Below are positions 9,599-17,960 of a DNA stretch of 64,000 bases, in pieces (the stretch's first letter is position 1; the number at the start of each line of letters is the position of its first letter). The notes beneath the pieces are model-generated. The model was not told where the DNA came from. It saw only the letters and a program-made list of their open reading frames with translations, and did not search any database. Origin of the DNA: Flavobacterium lindanitolerans (lineage in GTDB: Bacteria > Bacteroidota > Bacteroidia > Flavobacteriales > Flavobacteriaceae); NCBI RefSeq assembly GCF_002846575.1, contig NZ_PJND01000007.1, positions 558,001 to 622,000 on the forward strand, written 5' to 3'. Made by a program: the position numbers and the translations under genes.

Positions 9599-10585
9599 TT
9601 AAAGAGTAGCTTCCATTTTTGCCATTTGTGATTTATAGAACCCTCTTACTAATATAATCCCAAAGAAAACACATAAAAATAAAATCGGAATGATGAATTT
9701 CATTTTCCCATTAAGAGATTGATTGTTTTTGATGTTCAGAACCTCGCTGCTTTCTTTTACAATTTTATCAGAAAAAACTAACTCCAGCATTCTGCTTCCT
9801 TGATCAAGAACAAGCTCATTTTTAGTCTTTAAAACATCGTTTAATTGAGTGTTTTCATTATAGTAAACCAAATTACCGCTTTTTGACTTTCCTTTTGAAG
9901 CTGTCGAAAAATCTGCTAGTAAATTATCAATTTGATTTATTGTAATTTTATTTGATTCTATCTTAGACCGAAGATTCTCTATGATAGTACTTTGAATTTT
10001 TGAGTATAATTCACTCTTATTCAAATAATCAAGCACCGGTTCTATAATCTCACTACGGCTAATTTCCTTATTGGTTGTTAATATGATTTTATGATTAGCA
10101 TAGTTTTTACTTGTTGTTTCATCATTAATAATCTTGCTCAAATCACTACTTTCAGCCATAAGCCTAACTAATTCGAGGTTTTGTTCTTTCGAATTAACAA
10201 ATTCATAAATATCTGGTATAGGTTCTATTTCAATTTTTGATACCATTGCCGACTTTTTAATACCAATTTGGTTGAGAAATTCAAAATCTCCTTCTTTTAT
10301 TTTTGAGTTAATTAAATTTACTTTGGCATATGTATAATCAGTACTACCAAAGTTTGGCTTAATTATTACTTCATGATTATAGACAGTTGTATTTCTGTCT
10401 AAATAAAATCCTAATCCAACCCCTACAATAAGGAGAACAGCCAAGATAATTATATTTCTTTTTACAAATAGAAGTCCCTTAAATATCAAAAAAAGGAAGT
10501 CTTGATACATGTTCCTTATTTTTTTCGAAACTTGTGCCAAGTCAATTTCTTGATTGTCCGGATTGGTTGGTGAGTTTGAACTCAT
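9599..10585 (-). CDS. Wzz-like two-transmembrane protein (putative chain-length regulator)
   Basis: A 328-residue protein with a TM segment near residues 43-64 (RNIIILAVLLIVGVGLGFYL), a long periplasmic alpha-helical/coiled region, and a second TM near the C-terminus (KFIIPILFLCVFFGIILVRG). This topology matches Wzz/GumC-type polysaccharide co-polymerases, which set chain length. However, the typical proline-rich motif before TM2 is weak and there is no tyrosine kinase domain. It starts two bases after the stop of the large gene at 10588-12285, so the two are probably co-transcribed, which gives no direct polysaccharide link. Treat the Wzz assignment as tentative. Confidence 0.55.
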   Translation of the reverse strand: MSSNSPTNPDNQEIDLAQVSKKIRNMYQDFLFLIFKGLLFVKRNIIILAVLLIVGVGLGFYLDRNTTVYNHEVIIKPNFGSTDYTYAKVNLINSKIKEGDFEFLNQIGIKKSAMVSKIEIEPIPDIYEFVNSKEQNLELVRLMAESSDLSKIINDETTSKNYANHKIILTTNKEISRSEIIEPVLDYLNKSELYSKIQSTIIENLRSKIESNKITINQIDNLLADFSTASKGKSKSGNLVYYNENTQLNDVLKTKNELVLDQGSRMLELVFSDKIVKESSEVLNIKNNQSLNGKMKFIIPILFLCVFFGIILVRGFYKSQMAKMEATL

Positions 10586-10587
10586 GG

Positions 10588-12285
10588 TTAGTTTGTTTTT
10601 ATGTTAAAAATTTGTTCTAATATTTTAATCGTAATTAAGTATGTTGGTTTTACTCCTGTTGTTCCTAAACCTCCTGAAGCCAGCGTGCTTCCTGTTTCTA
10701 ATGGGTTATCTGACGCATAGTAAGCATATCTCACCTGAACGTCAGGGTTGATACTTTTTCTGATTTTTGAAGCCGATTGTATTGCTTTCTGATAGTAAGC
10801 TCCTTCCATTTCAAGACCAATGACACCCCATGTTGATTCGTGGAAAAACTTCAGCAAATCTTTGTTTTGAAGCGATGTTCCCAATACAGAAACCATAGGT
10901 CCGGCATATACCGGAATTCCGTTTCCTTCAAACATTTCGGCTGTCAGCTGGTTTTCAAAAGGATAATTATCGCCAGTTCCTTCGTTGATATGGGCAGACG
11001 GAATCATGATATCTCCTTTTCCTCCTTCCAGGATTCCGGCTTTCCCCATGATGGAAACCGATTCTACATTCAGAAAATATTTGTTCTTACCATCTTTATA
11101 TGGCTTTAAAAGCTCATCAATAGTTTCATAGGCCTGTTCACCAAAGGCATAATCCATTACGATAATAACCGGAGCGTGCGCCCCTATTTTCGCTTTCGGG
11201 AATGCTGATTTTGCCCAATCTATTTTGGCCGTATCAAAAATCTGTACATCGATGTTGGTACCTGAAGTATCCGGTAACGAAATCATGCCATATTTCAAGG
11301 CAAATTCTTCTACTTTATTTCGTAGGTCATTAGCACCCGGCTTACTTAGTTCTTCATAAACAAAGAAGTCAGTTTTGTCCTTAAATTTAGTCTTAAGCGT
11401 ATGCGTGGCAAAAATAGAATTCATAACACTATGCATATTCGCACTGATAATATGAATCGGTCTGTCAAGCAATTCGTTTTGCTTTAATACTTCTTTGATA
11501 TTATTCGCCCAAATTTCTCCGTGGATATGGTGTCCTAAACGCTCTCTGAGTATAGGACTGAAGGTTATGGTTCTCTTGTTATTGAATATTACCTCTTCAA
11601 TAGCTAATTTTCCTAACCAGTAAATCACATGAAGGAAACGATCCGGTTTTTCTTCCGTTCCAAAAGCTTCATAAATGTCCAGTATCTCTTCAAAAGAACG
11701 TCCCAGAATAATAGAAGCATGCGAAATCGCTATTTCTTTTTCAATCAGGGTAAGCTTTTTATTCTGAACCACAATCTGCTCCAGCTTTTCCCAATCTCGG
11801 GTCATTTCCTTAGTGTTTTCATCCAAAAGAACTCTATCCTTGATTTTATGCGATTCAATAAAAATAAAGGTAAGGTGCGTCAGGATATCATAAATATCAG
11901 AACGTCCTCTTGTAATTTCAACATTCATTTGTTCGCTATCAATCCTGTAGCAGTTTCTCTTTCTTTTTGGAGGAACAATTGCCTTGAAATGTGATTTTGA
12001 ATAGCCTTCATCTGATGTAAGATTGATAAAACGGCATTCTTCTATTCCAACAGGAAGCCTTTCAATTACGTACAAAAGTCCGCTTAATTCTACTTTTTCT
12101 TCTGCAATCGTTCCGTAGATTTCCGGTCTTAATTGCAATAATGCCTCCCTCAATGTATCACCCGAAACACCCATTGGCTTATAGAATCCTCTATTAAACA
12201 AATGGCGCATAGTGATGTATAGCTTTTCAATAGCCGCAGAAGACTCCTGGGCTCTTGATCGTGATATATTTTTAGTTTCTTTCAT
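10588..12285 (-). CDS. Large cytoplasmic protein with nucleoside-phosphorylase-like C-terminus (DUF6909-like)
   Basis: A 565-residue soluble protein that I recall as the Bacteroidetes family DUF6909; the family name is from memory. The N-terminal half is largely helical with no recognised motif. The C-terminal third has features of the purine nucleoside phosphorylase/nucleosidase fold: MISLPDTSGTN, PVYAGPMVSVLGTS, GLEMEGAYYQ (residues 490-499), matching the substrate-binding MEG motif, and YYASDNPLE, matching the catalytic SD region. A role in nucleoside or nucleotide breakdown is therefore possible but unproven. A minus-strand -7 element TACATTTG (plus 12307-12314) lies 21 bases before the ATG. 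The gene is closely followed by the Wzz-like gene. Confidence 0.6.
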   Translation of the reverse strand: MKETKNISRSRAQESSAAIEKLYITMRHLFNRGFYKPMGVSGDTLREALLQLRPEIYGTIAEEKVELSGLLYVIERLPVGIEECRFINLTSDEGYSKSHFKAIVPPKRKRNCYRIDSEQMNVEITRGRSDIYDILTHLTFIFIESHKIKDRVLLDENTKEMTRDWEKLEQIVVQNKKLTLIEKEIAISHASIILGRSFEEILDIYEAFGTEEKPDRFLHVIYWLGKLAIEEVIFNNKRTITFSPILRERLGHHIHGEIWANNIKEVLKQNELLDRPIHIISANMHSVMNSIFATHTLKTKFKDKTDFFVYEELSKPGANDLRNKVEEFALKYGMISLPDTSGTNIDVQIFDTAKIDWAKSAFPKAKIGAHAPVIIVMDYAFGEQAYETIDELLKPYKDGKNKYFLNVESVSIMGKAGILEGGKGDIMIPSAHINEGTGDNYPFENQLTAEMFEGNGIPVYAGPMVSVLGTSLQNKDLLKFFHESTWGVIGLEMEGAYYQKAIQSASKIRKSINPDVQVRYAYYASDNPLETGSTLASGGLGTTGVKPTYLITIKILEQIFNIKTN

Positions 12286-12327
12286 TTCTATTTATTTTCT
12301 AACCTGCAAATGTAGGTTTTTTATTTT

Positions 12328-13233
12328 TTAGTTGGTAAGCGTAATGCTCATTGCTATCTCTAAATACTTGTCATGGTATTTTCTCATCAACAAATTGCTA
12401 TAGCTTTTAGGATTTTGCATTTTGTGTAATCCGTTCTGTGTCCATTTTCCATTGAAATACCAACAGGTATTTTCTTCTGAAGGCAAAAATCCAAAAAACG
12501 GCTCATAGGTTTCAACATTCATCCTTTTTTTGTTTCCGGTTATGTCCTTATACTGCGGACCTTTCTTTTTGAATTTATTTTCGTTGATTCTTAAATGCTC
12601 AATAACTACAAAGAACCCATTATTTGGGATTTCAATATTATTTTTCTCCATATTGACTGTCGTATTCTTGCCGCCTTTTTTAACCTCAACAATATGATTG
12701 TCTTCTAACATATCTTCTCCAGGTGACCCATCCGATTTTACATTTAAAAGGCGCAGATTGACTTTAGCGTTGTCAATCTTACTGCTTGTGTATATGGTAA
12801 TTTCTTTTAAAAAGGGATAATTTTTTGCTTCTTCAGAATAAGGAAAATACTTAGCCGTTGTTTGCTGGCTGTAATAACGTATACCTCCCCGGCCAAAACT
12901 GCCAATTTCTTTTTCTTTTTGCTTTTTTGCAGAACTAATAACTACTTCATTCAATTCGATTTCCTTTTTATCCAACTCCACATTTTTTGCTTCTGCTGCC
13001 TTAATAATTTTGGTTTCGAATCCTACTGCAGAAAAAATCAGGTTTTTGGCAGCATCAACCGTAATAGAAAAACTTCCATCCTCCTCAGACGAAGTTCCGC
13101 CTTCCTCGTTTTGGACCATAATGCTTACAAAAGGGATAGGATTTCCTCTTTCGTCCTTAACAACACCTTTGACCTGTGAAAAGAGAGAAAAACTGAATAA
13201 GAAGAAAAATAATGCCGCTTTAATTTTCATCAA
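12328..13233 (-). CDS. Secreted carboxypeptidase-like regulatory domain protein (copy 1)
   Basis: A 301-residue exported protein with signal peptide MMKIKAALFFFLFSFSLFSQ. It is followed by a CarboxypepD_reg-like beta-sandwich at about residues 20-100 (VKGVVKDERGNPIPFVSIMV ... EEDGSFSI ... FSAVGFETK). Such domains are common on Bacteroidetes surface proteins. The remaining 200 residues are shared with the adjacent copy at 13230-14105 (KYFPYSEEAKN, LLNVKSDGSPGEDML, GFFVVIEHL). Function is unknown; it may be anchored at or exposed on the outer membrane. The two copies overlap by 4 bases and are co-transcribed. Confidence 0.75.
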   Translation of the reverse strand: MMKIKAALFFFLFSFSLFSQVKGVVKDERGNPIPFVSIMVQNEEGGTSSEEDGSFSITVDAAKNLIFSAVGFETKIIKAAEAKNVELDKKEIELNEVVISSAKKQKEKEIGSFGRGGIRYYSQQTTAKYFPYSEEAKNYPFLKEITIYTSSKIDNAKVNLRLLNVKSDGSPGEDMLEDNHIVEVKKGGKNTTVNMEKNNIEIPNNGFFVVIEHLRINENKFKKKGPQYKDITGNKKRMNVETYEPFFGFLPSEENTCWYFNGKWTQNGLHKMQNPKSYSNLLMRKYHDKYLEIAMSITLTN

Positions 13234-14105
13234 TTAGTAAGTATTAATGTTACGGAAGGCTCATATATTGTTTTAGAAACCGAAAACGGGTTCATTTCTT
13301 CTCTCGTTCTTTTCAACCATCTCCCACCGGAAAAACTATATAAAAAATCTCTTTCTACTGCATTATAAAGCACTAACGGAGCATAAGTAGTCTGGATTTT
13401 TGTTGTATTGGTATTGAAATTTTTAATCGTTTTTTCTACCCTGTTTTTCTTAATCAGCAATTTTTCAAAAACCACAAAAATTCCGGTTTTGGGCATTTCT
13501 AAATTAAAATCCGATAGGTCAATTTCATTTTTAGTCACGCCTTTTTTGATTGTAATGATATAGTCTTTAGACAACAACTCGTTACCTGGAAATCCATTTT
13601 CATCAACATCATAAAGATGTAGCTTGATGGTTGCATCATCAATCCTGCTGTCAGTTAAAATAATTGCCTTTTGAATCCAGCGTGTTTTTTTGTATTCCTG
13701 ATAATATGGGAAAAATTTGGCATCCATCCTTGGTCCGTTGTCAAAAGCTTCGGCAATGGTGTTTTTGGTCTTGCCTATTTCCAACTGTTTCTTTTCTTTT
13801 TTATTGTTAATTGTTACCTCATCCAATTCAAAAGTCGAAGGTGAAAGCAGGACTATCTGTGATTCCGAAACCTTAACGGTTTTTTTCTGGTATCCCAATG
13901 CCGAAAAAATAAGGTTTTTATTCTTGTCATTGGTGCCAATCTGGTATTCACCATTTTCTTCGGAAGTAGTACCTATATTTTCATTCTCAACCCAAATACT
14001 TACATAAGCAATAGGATTTCCAGTCAGGCTGTCCTTAACAACACCTTTGGTTTGGGCGGCAACATTTACTGTAAAAAATAAAAATAATATCGTAGTAAGT
14101 CTCAT
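13230..14105 (-). CDS. Secreted carboxypeptidase-like regulatory domain protein (copy 2)
   Basis: A 291-residue paralogue of the gene just downstream, with signal peptide MRLTTILFLFFTVNVAAQ and the same architecture. A CarboxypepD_reg-like domain (TKGVVKDSLTGNPIAYVSIW, EENGEYQI, FSALGYQKK) comes first, then a shared region with KFFPYYQEYKKTRW, DVDENGFPGNELLS and GIFVVFEKL. It begins only four bases after the GH3 gene and overlaps copy 1 by four bases. The pair most likely arose by tandem duplication and has since diverged substantially. No catalytic motif is visible. Confidence 0.75.
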   Translation of the reverse strand: MRLTTILFLFFTVNVAAQTKGVVKDSLTGNPIAYVSIWVENENIGTTSEENGEYQIGTNDKNKNLIFSALGYQKKTVKVSESQIVLLSPSTFELDEVTINNKKEKKQLEIGKTKNTIAEAFDNGPRMDAKFFPYYQEYKKTRWIQKAIILTDSRIDDATIKLHLYDVDENGFPGNELLSKDYIITIKKGVTKNEIDLSDFNLEMPKTGIFVVFEKLLIKKNRVEKTIKNFNTNTTKIQTTYAPLVLYNAVERDFLYSFSGGRWLKRTREEMNPFSVSKTIYEPSVTLILTN

Positions 14106-14109
14106 CCTT

Positions 14110-15591
14110 CTATTTTAACTTGTCAGCAATAGTTCTATCATTGCTCAACCTCGGAATTTTATTCTGTCCGCCCAGTTTTCCTATGGATTTCATGTATTCC
14201 TGAAAACCATTTTTTGAAACCTTAGTTACGACCAGCTTTTGCAATACGTTGCCTGCAATCAGATCATCATAATACACATTTTGTTTTCTCATGGCATCAT
14301 CTATCCGAAGTGAAAAGGCGGCAATATCTTCCGGCTCATTTTCAAACTCAATAAACCATTCATGATAAGGCAATCCGTCTTTTGGCGTAATCTGTGGTGC
14401 TACGGTAAATTCGTTCACGCGTACAGCCGTATTTTGCATCGCTTCCCTGAGTGCTTCTTCCACTTCTTTTCCTATAACATGCTCTCCAAAAGCGGATATA
14501 TAATGCTTAATCCTACCGGAAACGACAACACGATAAGGTTTTAATGAAGTGAATTGTACCGTATCGCCTATGTTATAGCCCCAAAGTCCGGCATTTGTAG
14601 AAATAATCAGCACATAATTGATTCCCATTTCTACTTCGCCAATGGTATATCTTTTCGGATTTTCTGCAAAAAATTCGTCTGCTTTTACAAACTCATAAAA
14701 AATCCCTGCATCTAAAAGCAGTAACATTCCTTTTTCCTTTTGGGAATCCTGATAGGCAAAAAAACCTTCCGAGGCTGGAAAAAGTTCAATGCTATCCACT
14801 TTTCTTCCAATCAGGTTTTCAAACTTGGCACGATAGGGCTCATAATTAACGCCTCCATAGATAAAAAGACTGAAATTCCTGAAAATTTCACCAACCGGCT
14901 TCTCTCCTTTCTTCTTCAACTTTTCAAAGTACATCTGTACCCATGACGGAATTCCGGAAATCACCGTCATATTCTTGTCAAACGTTTCTTCAACTATGGC
15001 ATCTACTTTGGTTTCCCAATCTTCTATACAATTGGTTTCCCAACTCGGCATTCGGTTTTTTTGAAGGTATTTAGGAACAAAATGGGCTACAATTCCTGAC
15101 AGACGTCCTAACTTGATTCCGTTTTTTTCTTCCAAAACAGGACTTCCCTGTAAAAAAATCATCTTTCCGGAAACAAAAGAAGCATTTCCGGTTTCATGAA
15201 TGTAGTGAAGGATTGCATTTCGTGCCGCCTGGATATGAAACGGCATAGACTCTTTTGTCAATGGGATATATTTGGCTCCGGAAGTTGTTCCGGAAGTTTT
15301 CGCAAAGTATATAGGCTTCCCTTTCCACAAAACATTCTCTTCTCCTTTTTTAACCTTTTCGATATAAGTTTTCAGACCTTCATAATCACGTATCGGGACA
15401 TTTTTTGCAAAATCTGAATATGAAAGTATGCCACTAAAATTATGATCTTTACCAAATTGGGTGTCTTTTGCCTGCTGAATGAGGTTTTTAAAAACCCGTT
15501 CCTGAGTTTCAACAGGATTCCTGGCCCATTTTTGAGTCTTGTCATAAATTTTTTTGGCGAATTTTTTAGCAAAAAAAGCTTTTATTGACAT
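14110..15591 (-). CDS. GH3 auxin-responsive promoter family protein (acyl-adenylating/amide-forming)
   Basis: A 493-residue member of the GH3 branch of adenylate-forming enzymes, which in plants conjugate hormones to amino acids. In bacteria the substrate is unknown. The ATP-binding motif is visible as YFAKTSGTTSGAKYIPLT (about 92-109), then FPASEGFFAYQ and GYNIGDTVQFTSLKPYRVVVSGR in the positions of the adenylate-forming core motifs. Cytoplasmic, with no signal peptide. It lies between an M23 peptidase gene and the two carboxypeptidase-like regulatory domain genes with gaps of 47 and 4 bases, suggesting an operon. Confidence 0.85.
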   Translation of the reverse strand: MSIKAFFAKKFAKKIYDKTQKWARNPVETQERVFKNLIQQAKDTQFGKDHNFSGILSYSDFAKNVPIRDYEGLKTYIEKVKKGEENVLWKGKPIYFAKTSGTTSGAKYIPLTKESMPFHIQAARNAILHYIHETGNASFVSGKMIFLQGSPVLEEKNGIKLGRLSGIVAHFVPKYLQKNRMPSWETNCIEDWETKVDAIVEETFDKNMTVISGIPSWVQMYFEKLKKKGEKPVGEIFRNFSLFIYGGVNYEPYRAKFENLIGRKVDSIELFPASEGFFAYQDSQKEKGMLLLLDAGIFYEFVKADEFFAENPKRYTIGEVEMGINYVLIISTNAGLWGYNIGDTVQFTSLKPYRVVVSGRIKHYISAFGEHVIGKEVEEALREAMQNTAVRVNEFTVAPQITPKDGLPYHEWFIEFENEPEDIAAFSLRIDDAMRKQNVYYDDLIAGNVLQKLVVTKVSKNGFQEYMKSIGKLGGQNKIPRLSNDRTIADKLK

Positions 15592-15638
15592 TTTAAAGTT
15601 TTCTATTTTTTAGGAATTGTGAGGAATATACTTCCCCT

Positions 15639-16508
15639 TTATTCAAATTCTATAAAGTTGGTCGGATCAATGGCAAATCCATCTTTCCATAATTCAAAAT
15701 GCAGATGAACTCCTGTAGATTCCTGACCTGTGGAACCTGCCATGGCTATTACTTCACCTGTTCTGACAACATCTCCTTGTGTTTTTGTTAGTGATGCTGC
15801 ATGTTTATAAACCGACATGATTCCTTCTCCATGCCTTATGATAATTACATAACCTGTACTCGGGGTCCAATCGGCAAAAATTACGGTTCCGTTTGCTACT
15901 GATTTTATAGGTGTATTTTTCGGAACAGCAACATCAACAGCAAAATGTTTGTTTTTTGGATCATATTTATCGGTTATATGACCGGTAACCGGTGGAAATA
16001 ATACCAGGTTTACTTTGGTCTGCGCCTTGTCAAAAAGATTGTATTTGTCTTCCTGGGCTACTTTTTCCCTTAAAATGGAATCCTGTTTTGACGGCTTGAA
16101 ATTTACTTCTGAAGCAGCTGTCTGCTCCGCTGCCATAATAGAATCTTTGCTTAGTTTGGCCACTTCCACATCGCCTGCAAGTACTTTTTTAATCGATTCA
16201 ATATAGGCATTATTCATTTTGATAGCCTTCTCCAGCGAATCCGATTTTAAGGCCAGTTCTGTGGCTTCCCTTTTTAATTTGGTAGATGCATAGCCCGGAA
16301 TGTATTCACGAAGTGGTGTAAATGCAATAATGTAGGTTGTAATCGCAATCAGGAAAATAGCTCCACCTGTCAGCACTACAAATACATTCATCAGATTGAG
16401 TTTCAGGGAAAAAATTTCTTCAAAAGTTTCTTCATTCAAAATAACCAACCGGTTTTTTGTGAAGAGTTTTTTCTTTAAAATCTGTCTTTTGAGTCGCTTA
16501 CCTGACAT
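15639..16508 (-). CDS. M23 family metallopeptidase, membrane-anchored
   Basis: A 289-residue protein with one N-terminal TM (about 37-60) and a helical, coiled-coil-like stalk (about 75-150). It ends in a C-terminal LytM/M23 domain. The zinc motif HxxxD is at HFAVDVA and the HxH motif at HLHFELW, so the peptidase looks catalytically complete. It likely cleaves peptidoglycan cross-links or works in envelope assembly at the periplasmic face of the inner membrane. It is divergent from tatA and has a good promoter (see 16526-16554). The downstream GH3 gene follows after 47 bases. Confidence 0.88.
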   Translation of the reverse strand: MSGKRLKRQILKKKLFTKNRLVILNEETFEEIFSLKLNLMNVFVVLTGGAIFLIAITTYIIAFTPLREYIPGYASTKLKREATELALKSDSLEKAIKMNNAYIESIKKVLAGDVEVAKLSKDSIMAAEQTAASEVNFKPSKQDSILREKVAQEDKYNLFDKAQTKVNLVLFPPVTGHITDKYDPKNKHFAVDVAVPKNTPIKSVANGTVIFADWTPSTGYVIIIRHGEGIMSVYKHAASLTKTQGDVVRTGEVIAMAGSTGQESTGVHLHFELWKDGFAIDPTNFIEFE

Positions 16509-16525
16509 TTCATTTTTGTATTTTA

Positions 16526-16554
16526 CAAATATAATAATTTGGATGTCTTGCCAA
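16526..16554 (-). promoter_or_regulatory. Bacteroidetes-type promoter of the M23 peptidase gene
   Basis: On the minus strand TTG (plus 16552-16554) is followed after 18 bases by TATATTTG (plus 16526-16533), matching the TTG-N17-23-TAnnTTTG pattern known for this phylum. The element ends 18 bases from the ATG. Confidence 0.5.
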
Positions 16555-16726
16555 TGTTTTTATGCTATTACTAAGGTGTTAAATAGGTTTTACACTTTTC
16601 AAAATAATTAGTGAGTGTATTGATTCCGAAGCTCTTCCAAATAAAAAAGGCTTTTTTAACTTATAATTATTTGTTATATAAGGAAAGTGGTATGATTTTT
16701 CTTTTTACATTTGCAAATATTTACAA

Positions 16727-16742
16727 ATGCTTGCGAAAGCAT
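16727..16742 (+). other. Short GNRA-loop hairpin in the tatA leader
   Basis: ATGCTT (16727-16732) and AAGCAT (16737-16742) pair around the tetraloop GCGA. The hairpin lies between a -7-like TACATTTG (16706-16713) and the tatA ATG at 16757. It would be near the 5' end of the tatA transcript; any effect on mRNA stability is inference. Confidence 0.35.
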
Positions 16743-16756
16743 AAACTTTTTTAATC

Positions 16757-16936
16757 ATGGGAAAATTAGGTTTAACCGAAATACTTGTAATCGTTGCGAT
16801 TATCTTATTACTTTTTGGAGGTAAAAAAATTCCAGAATTGATGAAAGGATTGGGTTCGGGTATAAAAGAATTCAAGAATGCTGCTAAAGATGATCAACCG
16901 GCTGCATCTAAAAAAGAAGAAGATACAAAAATTTAA
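16757..16936 (+). CDS. tatA: Sec-independent protein translocase subunit TatA/TatE
   Basis: A 59-residue protein, read directly from the sequence. A single TM helix with the usual short N-terminus ([20 protein letters not shown]) is followed by the conserved [20 protein letters not shown] hinge and amphipathic helix and a charged tail. It forms the pore-related oligomer of twin-arginine export in the inner membrane. Length and motifs fit TatA/E of Bacteroidetes. No tatC is in the window. Upstream is TACATTTG at 16706-16713, a -7-like element; a terminator follows. Confidence 0.93.
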   Translation: MGKLGLTEILVIVAIILLLFGGKKIPELMKGLGSGIKEFKNAAKDDQPAASKKEEDTKI

Positions 16937-16963
16937 GACCGCTTTTTAAAAGCTGTTTTATTG

Positions 16964-17000
16964 AAGCCTCAAGGATTATGAAATCCTTGAGGCTTTTATT
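16964..17000 (+). terminator. Rho-independent terminator after tatA
   Basis: A perfect 14-bp stem, AAGCCTCAAGGATT with AATCCTTGAGGCTT, and a short ATGA loop, followed by a T-rich run. It starts 27 bases after the tatA stop. Confidence 0.85.
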
Positions 17001-17117
17001 TTTTATGATTTATATCTCAGATATACTAATTTTATTTTCTTAATTTTTTATTATTATGTAATTTAAAAGCTTAATTTTTTAATTTTGAATTATAAAAATA
17101 ACCTTAAAATTAAAAAA

Positions 17118-17498
17118 ATGAAAATAATCAAAACCATTCTTTGTGTTCTTTTTGGGCTGATGTTTATCAATGCCGGCCTGGATAAATTTTTTCATTATAT
17201 GCCAATGCCTGAAATAAAACCCGAAGAAATGAAAATTTATGAAGCTTTTGGAGCTATTGTTTGGCTTATGCCTTTAATTGCTTGTATTGAATTGCTGGGT
17301 GGATTATTATTTATCTTTCCAAAAACAAGAGCCTTAGGCGCAATCGTTATTCTTCCAATAACTGTTGGAATCATATTGCATAATGCAGTATTGATGCCTA
17401 CAACCACTGGTCTTAGTATTTCCGGAGTACTTTTTCTGATCAATCTCTGGATGATTGCAGATAATTGGCACAAATACAAACCCCTATTTACTGAATAA
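17118..17498 (+). CDS. DoxX-like small membrane protein
   Basis: A 126-residue protein with four hydrophobic segments. The DoxX-type start (FGLMFINAGLDKFFHYMPMP) is followed by IVWLMPLIACIELLGGLLFI, and the family pattern GGLLFIFPKTRALGA is visible. DoxX-like proteins sit in the inner membrane and have been linked to redox or sulfur stress, but the role here is unknown. Translation from the ATG at 17118 is preferred over an upstream TTG at 17085 because it begins directly with the first membrane helix. Monocistronic, between two terminators. Confidence 0.8.
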   Translation: MKIIKTILCVLFGLMFINAGLDKFFHYMPMPEIKPEEMKIYEAFGAIVWLMPLIACIELLGGLLFIFPKTRALGAIVILPITVGIILHNAVLMPTTTGLSISGVLFLINLWMIADNWHKYKPLFTE

Positions 17499-17500
17499 TA

Positions 17501-17533
17501 AAAAAGCCCCGGGATTGACCTGGGGCTTTTTTA
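17501..17533 (+). terminator. Terminator between the DoxX gene and the HTH gene
   Basis: AAAAAGCCCC and GGGGCTTTTT form a strong GC-rich stem with T run. It sits between convergent genes, so it can act in both directions; its end abuts the stop codon of the minus-strand HTH gene. Confidence 0.85.
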
Positions 17534-17878
17534 TTATTCTGTGTTTTTGAGTATACCATACAGCTCCTGAATTTTAGAAACTGGCAATTCGTTTAATATT
17601 TTATGGATTTCTCCTATGGCATCACCTTTCGAAATCGTATAAAGTGCATGATTACCAGGAAGTTTTTGGTTCTTTTCAGGAACAAAATCAAATAGATCGT
17701 TAGGTGTACAATTAAAATCAATACAGAATTTTTCTAATTTTTTAAAAGGAATTGACAACGGTTTGTCATTCACTACTGCATTGGCATAACTTCCGGAATG
17801 GCCTCTTTCGATAAGATATTTTACTGGTTTGGTAATTCCTTTCATCTTAAAAATAGGCTGTAAATTTAATTTTATCAT
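17534..17878 (-). CDS. Small helix-turn-helix (Cro/C1-type) protein
   Basis: A 114-residue protein whose first 70 residues look like a HTH_26/XRE domain: IKPVKYLIERGHSGSYANAV is approximated by KPVKYLIERGHSGSYANAV, followed by PLSIPFKKLEKFCIDFNCTPNDLFDFVP. The phrase CxPxDLF is typical of the last helix of these domains. The C-terminal 40 residues (IGEIHKILNELPVSKIQELY) form a helix that may dimerise. It may be a transcriptional regulator; the target is unknown and no neighbouring toxin or phage genes support a specific role. CAAATATA at 17927-17934 is a possible minus-strand -7. Confidence 0.75.
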   Translation of the reverse strand: MIKLNLQPIFKMKGITKPVKYLIERGHSGSYANAVVNDKPLSIPFKKLEKFCIDFNCTPNDLFDFVPEKNQKLPGNHALYTISKGDAIGEIHKILNELPVSKIQELYGILKNTE

Positions 17879-17960
17879 CTTGGCTTATATATTGGTTACT
17901 ATTTTAAATTTCAAAGTATATTCCTTCAAATATAAACAAAATAGCAAAAACGTTCTAATT

